Origin: Clostridia bacterium
GTDB taxonomy: Bacteria; Bacillota; Clostridia; JAQVDB01
Length of the DNA stretch: 36,451 bases
Direction: 5' to 3'
Assembly (NCBI GenBank): GCA_028698525.1
Contig: JAQVDB010000016.1
Location: forward strand, 1 to 36,451
Made by a program: the position numbers and the translations under genes. Below, one piece after another: positions 1 to 7,806 of the stretch. Below the pieces are notes generated by a model. It saw only the letters and a list, made by a program, of their open reading frames with translations, did no database searches and was not told the DNA's origin. Each line of letters opens with the position of its first letter. Within the stretch, counting starts at the first letter, position 1.

Positions 1-43
1 CTATAATATTTAATATATACTCACAATCAATTATGCCCGATGT

Positions 44-68
44 AAAAAAATAGAAGGCTATTGCCTTC
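44..68 (-). terminator. Rho-independent terminator after yraN
   Basis: On the minus strand a 6-bp stem GAAGGC/GCCTTC (63-68 with 53-58) with an AATA loop is followed by a U-rich tail (TATTTTTTT). It lies about 50 bases past the yraN stop codon and probably ends the lepB-rbgA-...-yraN transcript. The stem is short, but the U tract is good. Confidence 0.75.
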
Positions 69-118
69 CGGATAATTCACCCTATCAAACCCTAGCTATT
101 TTACAAAGAATTTATGTA

Positions 119-505
119 TTAATAATATATATTAGCTGATGAAGCATCGAATGCATTTTTTATTAGATTTATTTCATATTTATCTTTGTCTACTCTGATC
201 ACTTCAACTATGTCAAATCTGACAGGCGTATCGAACATTTTATTCATCTTTATAAATATAGTAGCTATGGCGGGATATTTCATCTGTTTATAATAATTTA
301 TCGCATCTGACGGTCTTCCATATCTAAAAGTAGATCTTGTCTTGACCTCTACAAACACCAAATACTCCCCTTCCATGCATACCAGATCTACTTCGCCAAC
401 TTTACATCTGAAATTTTTTTCAATTATTTTATATCCTTTTTTTCTCAAATAGTTTAATGCTATAATTTCTCCCTCTAGCCCAACTAATTTGTTTTTATTC
501 TTCAA
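119..505 (-). CDS. yraN: YraN family (UPF0102) endonuclease-like protein
   Basis: A 128-residue protein of the YraN/UPF0102 family, which has a restriction-endonuclease-like fold. Around residues 36-57 it shows the family core G-E-V-D-L-V...F-V-E-V-K-T-R, whose Asp, Glu and Lys form the PD-(D/E)xK-type metal site. No precise cellular role is established; the family is thought to act on DNA or RNA. The start is a TTG at 505, supported by an AAGGAG ribosome binding site six bases upstream. It overlaps the end of ylqH by 11 bases, so the two are translationally linked. It is the last gene before the terminator at 44-68. The rnhB-ylqG-ylqH-yraN order is a recurring Firmicute arrangement. Confidence 0.9.
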   Translation of the reverse strand: MKNKNKLVGLEGEIIALNYLRKKGYKIIEKNFRCKVGEVDLVCMEGEYLVFVEVKTRSTFRYGRPSDAINYYKQMKYPAIATIFIKMNKMFDTPVRFDIVEVIRVDKDKYEINLIKNAFDASSANIYY

Positions 506-779
506 TCTTTTCTCCTTTCTTTCTATCTATATATTCAATAGTTGCAAGCAGTTTAGCCACCACTTCATACAGTTCGGGAGGTATTTGTGAGTATAGTTTA
601 AGCTTTTCTAAAGCATCTACCAATTGCTCATCTTTATGAATTGGTATTCTATGTTGTTGTGCGTTTTCCACTATTTTTTCTGCAATAATTCCTTTTCCTT
701 TAGACACAACTTTAGGGGCTTGATACTCAGGCTGGTATCTCAAAGCAACAGCTTTTTTTATTTTTCTATCCCTATTCAT
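495..779 (-). CDS. ylqH: FlhB C-terminal-domain-like protein (YlqH family)
   Basis: A 94-residue protein matching the cytoplasmic C-terminal domain of FlhB/YscU export-switch proteins: A-V-A-L-R-Y near residue 10, A-P-K-V-V-S-K-G-K-G near 21-30, the helix A-E-K-I-V-E, then H-R-I-P-I and I-P-P-E-L-Y. The FlhB membrane domain and the NPTH self-cleavage motif are absent; the protein begins about where cleaved FlhB would begin. It overlaps ylqG by four bases (ATGA) and yraN by 11. Bacillus subtilis YlqH has the same architecture. Its function is not established; a role with the FliK-like neighbour is inference. Confidence 0.88.
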   Translation of the reverse strand: MNRDRKIKKAVALRYQPEYQAPKVVSKGKGIIAEKIVENAQQHRIPIHKDEQLVDALEKLKLYSQIPPELYEVVAKLLATIEYIDRKKGEKIEE

Positions 780-1642
780 ATTTTAATATCAACTTCCGGT
801 ACATTTATATTTTGGATTGTATCATCCATAACATGTTCTTCAAATGATATATTTACCTGAAAATTATCCAACTTTAAACTATTCTCAAATAAGCTTTTAT
901 ATTTATGCATAAACTCGAGAACCTCCTTTTGTTCAACTTTTATATTCAGGTTTATATGTTCCCTCTGTTTAGCTATTTCGATCATCAACAATCCAAGGTT
1001 TTTTGTATCTATAAACAACACAAATTTTTCTTTATTTTCAGCATAGTTTGATTTCCTATCCGGCTGATCTAGCTTTATCATGCCCAGTTTAGATTGATGA
1101 CCATTGAAAACAACAGGTGTACAAAAAACCCATTTAAATCCGTCTTCCATATGGCTTTCATAGTAAAAGTCCTGACCAGCCTTGCTTGTCTCACCATCTT
1201 TGCTGTAAATCATACGTTGATACTTCCATCTATTCATCAGATTTTTAATTATTTCAATATTCTTTTTAGAAACAGGCAATTGATAATTTAAAAGCAAAAG
1301 GAGTGCTTTTATATTGTGTATATCTTTGTTAATGCCTGCCTTGTTTAATAAGTTCTTAACAGCATCTTCTCCTAGTTGCTGTGATTCTAATAGTTCAAAT
1401 ATTAGAAAACCTTCCATATCTATATGCTTTACACATAATTCTATCTGCTGTCCTTCATATAATTCCACAGCCCCACTAATCCCCGCATCTATTATGCTAT
1501 TTTTGATCTGAAGTTGAACTTTATTGCCGTCTAAATTTATTATCCTCGCTTTTACTATCTGTCCCTCTTTTAAATTTGTATTTTTTATGTTGACATTTAA
1601 GTTAACTATCGTTCTGGTATTTTCTGTAGTAATACCATACAC
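776..1642 (-). CDS. ylqG: FliK C-terminal-like protein (YlqG-type), function unknown
   Basis: A 288-residue protein with no signal peptide or membrane segment. Residues about 20-90 are beta-rich (K-A-R-I-I-N-L-D-G-N...). The last 120 residues resemble the FliK hook-length-control C-terminal fold: strands ending in V-L-F-I-D-T, then N-L-G-L-L-M-I-E, L-N-I-K-V-E and a helix ending in L-F-E-N-S-L-K. The similarity is by pattern and is moderate. The start is a GTG at 1642 preceded by AGGTGAT. It sits between rnhB and ylqH, the place of ylqG in Bacillus, and its stop overlaps the ylqH start. In flagella FliK contacts the FlhB C-terminal domain, so a partnership with YlqH is plausible but unproven. 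Confidence 0.6.
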   Translation of the reverse strand: MYGITTENTRTIVNLNVNIKNTNLKEGQIVKARIINLDGNKVQLQIKNSIIDAGISGAVELYEGQQIELCVKHIDMEGFLIFELLESQQLGEDAVKNLLNKAGINKDIHNIKALLLLLNYQLPVSKKNIEIIKNLMNRWKYQRMIYSKDGETSKAGQDFYYESHMEDGFKWVFCTPVVFNGHQSKLGMIKLDQPDRKSNYAENKEKFVLFIDTKNLGLLMIEIAKQREHINLNIKVEQKEVLEFMHKYKSLFENSLKLDNFQVNISFEEHVMDDTIQNINVPEVDIKI

Positions 1643-1661
1643 AGTTTTATCACCTGCTCGT

Positions 1662-2447
1662 TTAAATAAATTTTTTGATGAATGTTTTACGATGTAATGG
1701 ACAATGTCCGTATTTTTTAATAGACTCTATATGGTCTTTTGTACCATAACCTTTGTTTCTATCGAATCCGTACTGGGGATACATCTCACTGAAATTATAC
1801 ACTATTCTATCCCTCGTTACTTTTGCAACTATTGATGCTGCTGCTACCGATATGGATTTGCTATCCCCTCCTGGGATAGCAACCTGTCTTGTATTAACAT
1901 GGGGTATCCTCATATTTCCATCCACCAATAAAAAGTCAGCATCTATAGATAAGGCCTGGATAGCCTTTCGCATGGCAACAAATGTAGCATTCATTATATT
2001 TATTCGGTCAATTGTATGGTGATCTACTATACCTACTCCGTATGATATAGCAATGCTTATTATCTTTTGATATAGTTGATTTCTTTTAGCCTCTGATAAT
2101 TTCTTTGAATCGTTGATCTCATATATTATACAATCAGAAGGTAAAACCACCGCTGCTGCAACCACAGGACCGGCAAGAGGTCCTCGTCCCGCTTCATCTA
2201 TCCCTACAATATATTTGCAATCTTTATCTCTCAATCTATTTTCATAAAAGTTTAATCTTTTCAATCTATCAATTTCTTCTTCTATATGGTCTATGCGTCC
2301 TTTACACCTATGTAGAAGTTTGATAGCAGATTTCCTATTATCTACCTTCAAACATTCAGTTATCTCGTTTAAGTTTTTGATATTATCCCAGTTTTGATTG
2401 ATCAATTTATTTATTTCAGATATAGTCATATCCCTTGTATCAAACAT
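1662..2447 (-). CDS. rnhB: Ribonuclease HII
   Basis: RNase HII removes ribonucleotides and RNA-DNA hybrids from the genome. The catalytic block V-G-I-D-E-A-G-R-G-P-L-A-G (Asp/Glu at about 84-85) is followed by D-S-K-K-L-S, L-L-V-D-G-N and S-I-V-A-K-V-T-R-D-R, and near the end G-Y-G-T-K-D-H. The roughly 75-residue N-terminal extension is usual for the Bacillus-type enzyme. I chose the ATG at 2447 because GGGAG lies 12 bases upstream; an ATG at 2468 (seven residues longer) has no visible ribosome binding site. It follows the FAD oxidoreductase gene after a hairpin and leads into ylqG. Confidence 0.95.
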   Translation of the reverse strand: MFDTRDMTISEINKLINQNWDNIKNLNEITECLKVDNRKSAIKLLHRCKGRIDHIEEEIDRLKRLNFYENRLRDKDCKYIVGIDEAGRGPLAGPVVAAAVVLPSDCIIYEINDSKKLSEAKRNQLYQKIISIAISYGVGIVDHHTIDRINIMNATFVAMRKAIQALSIDADFLLVDGNMRIPHVNTRQVAIPGGDSKSISVAAASIVAKVTRDRIVYNFSEMYPQYGFDRNKGYGTKDHIESIKKYGHCPLHRKTFIKKFI

Positions 2448-2538
2448 TATTTTTTTACACTCCCACATATTTTATATTATCATATTTATATATACATATT
2501 TGTTTTCTATATTAAACCGATATTTCCTCTTTTTTAAT

Positions 2539-2583
2539 AAAATAAGGAATAGAATTATTAAATAAAATTCTATTCCTTATTTT
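2539..2583 (-). terminator. AT-rich 18-bp hairpin at the end of the FAD oxidoreductase gene
   Basis: A perfect 18-bp inverted repeat (2539-2556 with 2566-2583, nine-base loop) overlaps the stop codon of the FAD oxidoreductase gene. Only four of the 18 pairs are G-C, and the minus-strand tail is TTATTAAAAA rather than a clean U tract, so termination may be partial. It separates the oxidoreductase from rnhB. Confidence 0.5.
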
Positions 2584-3851
2584 ATGAATAAATCTTTATA
2601 TTTCAATTCTTTTATCCTATTCTCTATTTTTTCCGGCTGAACAGTGTACAGTTTTTTTTGCTTCATCCTATCAAAATATACCGAACCGGACATTGTTACT
2701 TTATGAAATACTTGGTTATTCCTATCTATAATTTTGTTTGAGAAATTTATAAAATCCCCACATGCAGTTTGAGTAGATAGCTCCACCAATTGTTTGCCTT
2801 GAATATAATTAGATGCATTACAGCCGGCTAGAGCACCGGTAATGATAGCTTCTGTATGACCAACTATAGGACCTGAACACTCACCTGCACAAAAAAGATT
2901 GTCTGTATTTAAAACCTTCATATAGTTATCCCGCGGAGACACAGTTGTAAACCTTATAGAATTTCCAACACTTCCAGCGTAGGGGTCATCGTATCTTGCA
3001 TTTTCAAATCCTTCTATAGAATGCAGCACAGATAAGGGAAGAAAACTCTTCATCATTTTTATGAAATTGCCTGCATCAAGCATTATGATATTGTTTTCAT
3101 ATATTTCTGCTGTGTACTGCTGACACACCTTATCTGTTTTTTTAAATGGCAAGATATCCAAATCAACAGGAATTATAACAAAGCCTTTCTGTTCTATCTT
3201 ATCTATAATAGCCTTATCAATTGTTGCTTTATTTATTTTGCAAGAACCACTCATAGCTCCTATCGAACCATTCCTGTTTTTGCAAATTATGGTTTCTTGT
3301 CTAATTGTATCCGACAAGCTTATCCTCCCTCCAAAAGTAGGACATCTCATTATACACATAACACATCCATTCCCATATCTCCTACATAAACTTGGAGGAC
3401 CTGCACTCCCTGTACAATCTATAAATGCATCTCCATAAATCTTTTTATTATCATCTAAAACAATACATCTTATTTGTCTGTTCGAAACCTCTAATTCTTT
3501 TGCCCTTCTATTTGTAAGGATATTTACATTATATTCTCTCAAAAGCCTTATTATTTGTTTATATACACAGACAGAATCGTATATGGATGCATGTTTATGA
3601 AAAGGAAAGTCAATATTTTTATGCACAGAACAATTATCACAAATTTCAAATAACTCAAAAGCTCCCATTAATATTGCTTCTTCTGCACCTGTGTATCTGC
3701 CGTTATTACGCATAATTCCACCTACCAGCCCGGTTCCTAGCAACATATCAGTTCTTTCTATCAATATAACATCCATGCCTTTTTTTGCAGAAATAATGGC
3801 TGCAGAAATACCTGCCCAGCCTGCTCCTGCTATTACAACTTTTTTAGGCAT
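2577..3851 (-). CDS. FAD-dependent oxidoreductase, cysteine-rich, substrate unknown
   Basis: A 424-residue flavoprotein. The N-terminus is a Rossmann FAD-binding fold (G-A-G-W-A-G at 9-14, then a strand ending in I-E-R). The C-terminal part has L-F-C-A-G-E-C-S-G-P-I-V-G-H near residue 325-340, like GidA/TrmFO-type and succinate-dehydrogenase-like FAD proteins. In the middle, near residues 155-180, four cysteines follow the pattern C-x6-C-x2-C-x3-C-P, suggesting a metal or iron-sulfur site or a redox disulfide. It starts at an ATG with GGGGGA upstream. It is an extra gene between rbgA and rnhB, which are adjacent in Bacillus. I do not recognise the substrate; the tRNA-modifying homologues are relatives of fold only. 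Confidence 0.75.
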   Translation of the reverse strand: MPKKVVIAGAGWAGISAAIISAKKGMDVILIERTDMLLGTGLVGGIMRNNGRYTGAEEAILMGAFELFEICDNCSVHKNIDFPFHKHASIYDSVCVYKQIIRLLREYNVNILTNRRAKELEVSNRQIRCIVLDDNKKIYGDAFIDCTGSAGPPSLCRRYGNGCVMCIMRCPTFGGRISLSDTIRQETIICKNRNGSIGAMSGSCKINKATIDKAIIDKIEQKGFVIIPVDLDILPFKKTDKVCQQYTAEIYENNIIMLDAGNFIKMMKSFLPLSVLHSIEGFENARYDDPYAGSVGNSIRFTTVSPRDNYMKVLNTDNLFCAGECSGPIVGHTEAIITGALAGCNASNYIQGKQLVELSTQTACGDFINFSNKIIDRNNQVFHKVTMSGSVYFDRMKQKKLYTVQPEKIENRIKELKYKDLFIK

Positions 3852-3902
3852 AAAAATCCCCCATTTAATTGATTTTAATATATTATTTATAATATATTAA
3901 AA

Positions 3903-4748
3903 TTATATGGGGCGCTCAAGGGAAATATAACCTAACTTGTTGTTTCTAAAATCATTAATAACCAGTTTCGCCGCTCTGTAGTAATCTATCTCTCCTCCTG
4001 GCAGAACACATTTTCTGTTTTCAGCGATCTGCTTTAAAACTTGGTAACCAGTCTTATTTTCCCAATCTATATTATATTTATTACAGATATAATCTTTGTT
4101 AATCCTCCTAATCATTTCTATCAGCTCTACACATACTTCAACATGATCAAATAATTCGTCTTTTATTGCACCAGTTACAGCTAAATTCACTGCTACACTT
4201 TTATCTTGGAATTTTGGCCACAATATTCCAGGAGTATCCAAAAGTTCAATATCGTTTTTTAGCTTCACCCATTGTTTTGTCTTTGTAACACCAGGCTTAT
4301 TGCCTGTTTCTGCCTTCTTGCCTTTAGTAAGTCTATTTATAAAGGAAGACTTACCTACGTTAGGGATACCTACTACCATGCATCTGGTTACAGGCCTCCT
4401 TATCCCTCTAGATATCTTTTTTTGTATAGATTTTGATAATATGCCACTCGTAGCCTTAGTAACCTCGTCTATGCCTTTCCCTGTAAGAGAATTAGCTAAT
4501 ACTACATAAATACCCTTTGTTCTATACCATTCAACCCAGCGTTTATTTATATTCCTGTCTGCCATATCTGACTTATTCAATATTACTATTTTTACTTTGT
4601 CGCCCAATATTTGATCTAAATCTGGATTTTTGCTACTTAAAGGTATTCTGGCATCTAATAATTCATAAACAATGTCAACCAATTTAAGATTTTCCTTTAA
4701 TATTTTCGTGGTCTTAAGCATATGACCAGGATACCAATTGATATTCAT
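3903..4748 (-). CDS. rbgA: Ribosome biogenesis GTPase RbgA (YlqF)
   Basis: A 281-residue circularly permuted GTPase needed for late assembly of the 50S subunit. The G motifs appear in permuted order: G4 N-K-S-D at 58-61, then G1 G-I-P-N-V-G-K-S-S at 126-134, and G3 D-T-P-G at 171-174. The family hallmark N-W-Y-P-G-H-M is at the N-terminus, and the C-terminal helical RNA-binding domain is present. Length matches Bacillus RbgA. It lies just after lepB (23-base gap) and before the FAD gene. The rplS-lepB-rbgA-rnhB neighbourhood is conserved in Firmicutes. Confidence 0.97.
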   Translation of the reverse strand: MNINWYPGHMLKTTKILKENLKLVDIVYELLDARIPLSSKNPDLDQILGDKVKIVILNKSDMADRNINKRWVEWYRTKGIYVVLANSLTGKGIDEVTKATSGILSKSIQKKISRGIRRPVTRCMVVGIPNVGKSSFINRLTKGKKAETGNKPGVTKTKQWVKLKNDIELLDTPGILWPKFQDKSVAVNLAVTGAIKDELFDHVEVCVELIEMIRRINKDYICNKYNIDWENKTGYQVLKQIAENRKCVLPGGEIDYYRAAKLVINDFRNNKLGYISLERPI

Positions 4749-4771
4749 TCTTTCACATCCCTCGTTAAATC

Positions 4772-5296
4772 CTATTGATCTATCAAGTTGATCTTATCAA
4801 AAGGCCATATTCTAAATACAGCTTTTCCCACCATATTATCTAAAGGTACATACCCTACTGACGGTCTCCTGCTGTCAGTACTATCGTTTCTGTTGTCTCC
4901 CAATACAAAAATTGTACCTTCAGGTATAACACTTTCTTTAAATCCAACTATAGTTTTTTCTTTTATATAGGGCTCTATCTTTAATTCTCCATTTACATAT
5001 ACGTTTCCATTTTCTATTTTAATTTTATCATTGCCAATAGCAATTACACGTTTTATATAATATTCCTTCGGATTTCCGGGATATTTAAATACTGCTATAT
5101 CTCCTCTTTTGGGCTGGTCAACTATGTAACTTATCTTGCTTATAATAAGCCTATCATTATCGTGAAGCGTAGGCTCCATCGAACTGCCATCAACCCTTAA
5201 AGTATCAAATAAAAACGTTTTTATTACAAAAGCAAGTACTATTGCAATAACAATGGCTTGTATCCATTCTATAATTTCGTTATTTCTCTTTCCCAT
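4772..5296 (-). CDS. lepB: Signal peptidase I
   Basis: A 174-residue membrane-bound serine protease that removes signal peptides from secreted preproteins. One N-terminal membrane segment (about 9-30) anchors it. The catalytic Ser is in D-G-S-S-M-E-P-T-L (Ser39) and the general-base Lys is in Y-Y-I-K-R-V-I-A (Lys82); the G-D-N-R-N-D-S-T-D-S-R box is near 145. It is the short SipS-like Gram-positive form. The ATG at 5296 was chosen because AGGAGG sits seven bases upstream; the open frame continues 10 codons further up without a ribosome binding site. It follows the rplS terminator and no clear promoter of its own is visible, so read-through is likely. Confidence 0.96.
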   Translation of the reverse strand: MGKRNNEIIEWIQAIVIAIVLAFVIKTFLFDTLRVDGSSMEPTLHDNDRLIISKISYIVDQPKRGDIAVFKYPGNPKEYYIKRVIAIGNDKIKIENGNVYVNGELKIEPYIKEKTIVGFKESVIPEGTIFVLGDNRNDSTDSRRPSVGYVPLDNMVGKAVFRIWPFDKINLIDQ

Positions 5297-5352
5297 ATAT
5301 AAGCCTCCTAAACGTGAAAGAAACACAGCCCTATCCTAATTTCTAATTTAAA

Positions 5353-5380
5353 AACATGTGGGACTGTTAAACAGCCCCAC
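5353..5380 (-). terminator. Rho-independent terminator after rplS
   Basis: The minus-strand RNA forms GTGGGGCUGUU/AACAGUCCCAC with one G-U pair, followed by AUGUUUUU. The pair that is G-U in this RNA would be an A-C mismatch in the plus-strand RNA, so the hairpin is built for minus-strand transcripts. It lies 12 bases past the rplS stop codon. Confidence 0.85.
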
Positions 5381-5392
5381 CTTTGATCCAAA

Positions 5393-5740
5393 TTAAAAAC
5401 TTTTATCTTTTACCTTTGCTGATTTTCCTACTCTCTCTCTGATGTAGAACAGTTTCGCTCTTCTCACTTTTCCTCTTCTTATAACCTCAATCCTGTCCAA
5501 CTTGGGTGAATGTACTGGAAAAGTCCTCTCAATTCCTATCCCATATGAAAGTCTTCTCACAGTAAATGTTTCCCTGACTCCACCATGTCTCTTTGCAATC
5601 ACTAGGCCTTCAAATGCTTGTAGCCTCTCTCTGTTTCCCTCAATAACTTTTACATAAACCCTTACAGTATCACCTACACGAAAATCAGGTATTTCTTTCT
5701 TCATATTTTCCTTTTCGATTTCCCTTATCAACTCGTTCAT
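5393..5740 (-). CDS. rplS: 50S ribosomal protein L19
   Basis: A 115-residue ribosomal protein of the 30S-50S interface. Recognisable family stretches are F-R-V-G-D-T-V-R-V near residue 21, [11 protein letters not shown] near 41-51, [17 protein letters not shown] near 63-80, and the basic [14 protein letters not shown] near the end. The start at 5740 has a strong AAGGAGGT site 11 bases upstream; the open frame runs 69 codons further up, but that part is the 5' leader and its promoter, not protein. It has its own promoter (5820-5848), a structured leader and a terminator (5353-5380), so it can be a single-gene unit. Confidence 0.98.
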   Translation of the reverse strand: MNELIREIEKENMKKEIPDFRVGDTVRVYVKVIEGNRERLQAFEGLVIAKRHGGVRETFTVRRLSYGIGIERTFPVHSPKLDRIEVIRRGKVRRAKLFYIRERVGKSAKVKDKSF

Positions 5741-5813
5741 AAGTATAAAATACCTCCTTCCTCCATAGACGTTCTTGCCTACCAAGTTAGACAGAGGACC
5801 GCCCGTAATAACA
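5741..5813 (-). promoter_or_regulatory. rplS 5' leader, candidate L19 autoregulatory leader
   Basis: The RNA between the predicted transcription start and the rplS start codon can fold. UCCUCUGU (5798-5791) pairs with AUGGAGGA (5766-5759), just upstream of the ribosome binding site, and encloses a small CUUG/CAAG hairpin (5786-5783 with 5777-5774). The UCCUC segment could alternatively pair with the AAGGAGG site itself. L19 leaders with autoregulatory function are known in low-GC Gram-positives; I cannot confirm that this RNA matches that family. Confidence 0.45.
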
Positions 5814-5819
5814 AAAATC

Positions 5820-5848
5820 ATTATCTCATATATATATATAGTTGTCAA
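5820..5848 (-). promoter_or_regulatory. Sigma-A promoter of rplS
   Basis: Minus strand: -35 TTGACA (5848-5843), a 17-base spacer that is nearly all alternating T and A, and -10 GATAAT (5825-5820). Only one base departs from consensus. The predicted RNA start is near 5813, giving a leader of about 73 bases. It lies between trmD and rplS, so rplS can be expressed independently of rimM-trmD. Confidence 0.85.
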
Positions 5849-5886
5849 TATAAAGAGCGCTTTTGCTTTCAGAACCTTGCCATCTC

Positions 5887-6564
5887 TTATTCTATCAAAT
5901 CCGGGCGTTTTTTTTGAGTCAATTCTATACTTTTTTTCTTTCTCCACTCTTGTATCTTTTTGTGGTCGCCACTTAAGAGCACGTCGGGTACTTTGTAGCC
6001 TTTATAATCATAAGGACGGGTATACTGGGCATATTCAAGCAATCCGCTATAAAAAGTTTCATCTTCATAAGATGATTTGTTTGAAAGCACTCCCGGTAGC
6101 AGTCTTGTTATGCTATCAATTACAACCATAGCCGGCAGTTCCCCTCCCGTGAGAACGTAATCACCTATAGAAAGCTCCATATCTATTTTATTATCAATTA
6201 CCCTTTGGTCCACCCCTTCGTAGTGTCCACACAACAATATTATACCTGAAAGATTTGATAATTTATTACATATATTCTGGTTTAACTTTATCCCTTTGGG
6301 CGATAAATAAATAGACTTAATATCTCCGTCCATATCTTGTCTTGCATGATCAATACAATCAAAAAGAGGTTCCGGTTTCAAAATCATTCCATTTCCACCG
6401 CCGTATGGATAATCATCAACTTGCTTATGTTTATTTTTTGCAAAGTCTCTAATATTTAAAAGCTCTACCTGAATTATACCCTGATCTACCGCCCTTCCTA
6501 TTATGCTGGTATTTAAAAACGCATCAAACATTTCAGGAAATAATGTCAAAATCTTTACTATCAT
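5887..6564 (-). CDS. trmD: tRNA (guanine-37-N1)-methyltransferase
   Basis: TrmD methylates G37 of tRNAs using S-adenosylmethionine, preventing +1 frameshifting. The 225-residue protein carries the SPOUT trefoil-knot motifs [11 protein letters not shown] near residue 112 and [12 protein letters not shown] near 133, plus [11 protein letters not shown] near 54-64 and the N-terminal L-F-P-E-M-F. It begins two bases after the rimM stop codon, the standard rimM-trmD pairing. The C-terminal domain is slightly shorter than in E. coli but reads through to a natural stop. Confidence 0.97.
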   Translation of the reverse strand: MIVKILTLFPEMFDAFLNTSIIGRAVDQGIIQVELLNIRDFAKNKHKQVDDYPYGGGNGMILKPEPLFDCIDHARQDMDGDIKSIYLSPKGIKLNQNICNKLSNLSGIILLCGHYEGVDQRVIDNKIDMELSIGDYVLTGGELPAMVVIDSITRLLPGVLSNKSSYEDETFYSGLLEYAQYTRPYDYKGYKVPDVLLSGDHKKIQEWRKKKSIELTQKKRPDLIE

Positions 6565-6565
6565 T

Positions 6566-7078
6566 TCATATCAATCCTTCTAACAACTGGATTTTCATAG
6601 TCCTTTTTTCCAGATCAATATTTTTTACTACCTTTTTTATAGCGGGTATAAGTATCTCCCTACCGTCGTGGCTATTAACAGAATATACATCGTTACTTCC
6701 TGTTTTTATGACATCTTGAATCTCTCCAATATATTTACTTTCCTCATCATACACTTTTAAACCTACTATGTCACAAATAAAATATTCCCCTTCTTCCAAT
6801 GGAATAGCATCATTTCTTGATATTTTAATATATTTTTCCCGTAACCTCTCCGCCTCATCTACACTATTAACTTGTTCCAGTTTTATGTATACAATATCCT
6901 TTTGATACTTTACATACTCTATATCGTATTTTTTCAATTCATCTGCACTGTTTTCTATCAACACGTACTCCAGATCGTTGAATCTATCGATAACATCTGT
7001 TAAAGGAAAAACTTTTATTTCACCTTTTAGTCCTCTAGGCTTTAATATTTGACCTATTATTAGATGCTGTGCCATCAC
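6566..7078 (-). CDS. rimM: 16S rRNA-processing protein RimM
   Basis: A 170-residue 30S maturation factor that binds protein S19. The N-terminal domain begins I-G-Q-I-L-K-P-R-G-L-K-G-E-I-K-V, the family signature; the C-terminal PRC-barrel includes Y-F-I-C-D-I-V-G-L-K-V near 106-116 and I-L-I-P-A-I-K near 145. I chose the GTG at 7078, which is 10 bases from GGAGGGG; an ATG immediately after it is equally possible and differs by one residue. It is separated from khpA by about 200 bases containing the khpA terminator and a possible promoter, and is coupled to trmD. Confidence 0.95.
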   Translation of the reverse strand: MMAQHLIIGQILKPRGLKGEIKVFPLTDVIDRFNDLEYVLIENSADELKKYDIEYVKYQKDIVYIKLEQVNSVDEAERLREKYIKISRNDAIPLEEGEYFICDIVGLKVYDEESKYIGEIQDVIKTGSNDVYSVNSHDGREILIPAIKKVVKNIDLEKRTMKIQLLEGLI

Positions 7079-7125
7079 GCCCGTTTTACCCCTCCTTTAA
7101 TATTGCTATTGTAAAGATATCTATA

Positions 7126-7155
7126 ATTATAAGTTATCCAATTATTTACACATAA
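7126..7155 (-). promoter_or_regulatory. Possible promoter of rimM-trmD
   Basis: A consensus -10 TATAAT (7131-7126) lies about 40 bases upstream of the rimM start, with a weak TTATGT (7155-7150) 18 bases further up. The upstream khpA terminator makes a new promoter likely here, but the -35 match is poor. Confidence 0.4.
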
Positions 7156-7244
7156 TACCTTTCGGTCTTAAACTAAAGTATCATAAATAAACTGCAGATT
7201 TTATAGGTCATTTATCTGTATAAAGAATAGCTTTTTAGGATAAC

Positions 7245-7273
7245 AAAAAGGAGCCAGGTTAGCCCAACTCCTT
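7245..7273 (-). terminator. Rho-independent terminator after khpA
   Basis: The minus-strand RNA forms an 11-bp stem (AAGGAGUUGGG with CCUGGCUCCUU, three G-U pairs, CUAA loop), followed by UUUUUG. It sits nine bases past the khpA stop and ends the ylxM-ffh-rpsP-khpA transcript. Confidence 0.88.
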
Positions 7274-7281
7274 CGTTTAAA

Positions 7282-7509
7282 TTAAATAATTTCAACAACA
7301 ACTCTTTTGTTTTCTTTTGTAGCTGCTGCCTTTACAATTGTTCTTATGGCTTTTGCAATTCTACCCTGTTTTCCTATAACCTTACCCATATCATCTGAAG
7401 CAACTTTCAGTTCAATTATTACCGACTGCTCTCCTTGGATTTCGTTTACTTCTACCTGTTCCGGACTATCTACCAGTGCTTTAGCTATAACTTTTACTAA
7501 CTCGCCCAT
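7282..7509 (-). CDS. khpA: KH-domain RNA-binding protein KhpA (YlqC)
   Basis: A 75-residue single type II KH domain protein. The RNA-contacting loop is D-M-G-K-V-I-G-K-Q-G-R, with the GxxG as G-K-Q-G, followed by a helix I-A-K-A-I-R-T-I-V. In Firmicutes KhpA pairs with KhpB (Jag) and influences cell division and RNA. It begins with an ATG preceded by GGGGGTG, 20 bases after rpsP. The rpsP-khpA-rimM-trmD order is conserved widely in Firmicutes. Confidence 0.95.
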   Translation of the reverse strand: MGELVKVIAKALVDSPEQVEVNEIQGEQSVIIELKVASDDMGKVIGKQGRIAKAIRTIVKAAATKENKRVVVEII

Positions 7510-7529
7510 CTTTACACCCCCATCTAAAA

Positions 7530-7775
7530 TTATTCTATAGCACCTGTTTTCTTAAGTAACCTCTTCACTGTATCTGTAGGTTTGGCACCTTTATCAATCC
7601 AATCTTTAGCGCGTTCGTTATTTATTTGTAATTGAACAGGATCAGCAACAGGATTATAATATCCCAATTCTTCTATGAATCTACCATTTCTAGGAAATCG
7701 AGAATCTGCTACAACAACTCTATATGAAGGATTCTTTTTAGCTCCTGTTCTCTTTAATCTTATCTTTACAGCCAT
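7530..7775 (-). CDS. rpsP: 30S ribosomal protein S16
   Basis: An 81-residue small-subunit protein. The N-terminus [14 protein letters not shown] is the classic S16 start, followed by [11 protein letters not shown] and [12 protein letters not shown]; all expected segments are present. A GGAGGAGGTG ribosome binding site precedes the ATG. The 31 bases between ffh and rpsP leave no room for a promoter, so it is probably read from the ylxM-ffh promoter. Confidence 0.98.
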   Translation of the reverse strand: MAVKIRLKRTGAKKNPSYRVVVADSRFPRNGRFIEELGYYNPVADPVQLQINNERAKDWIDKGAKPTDTVKRLLKKTGAIE

Positions 7776-7806
7776 GTACTCACCTCCTCCATTTGTCTGT
7801 ATTCAT

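Noticed and set aside
5826-5842. Alternating TA tract as a microsatellite
   Set aside because: It is the 17-base spacer of the rplS promoter; short and explained by that.
5741-5947. The rplS reading frame stays open 69 codons upstream of 5740
   Set aside because: The extra part covers the promoter, leader and the end of trmD, has no L19 similarity, and the start at 5740 has a strong ribosome binding site.
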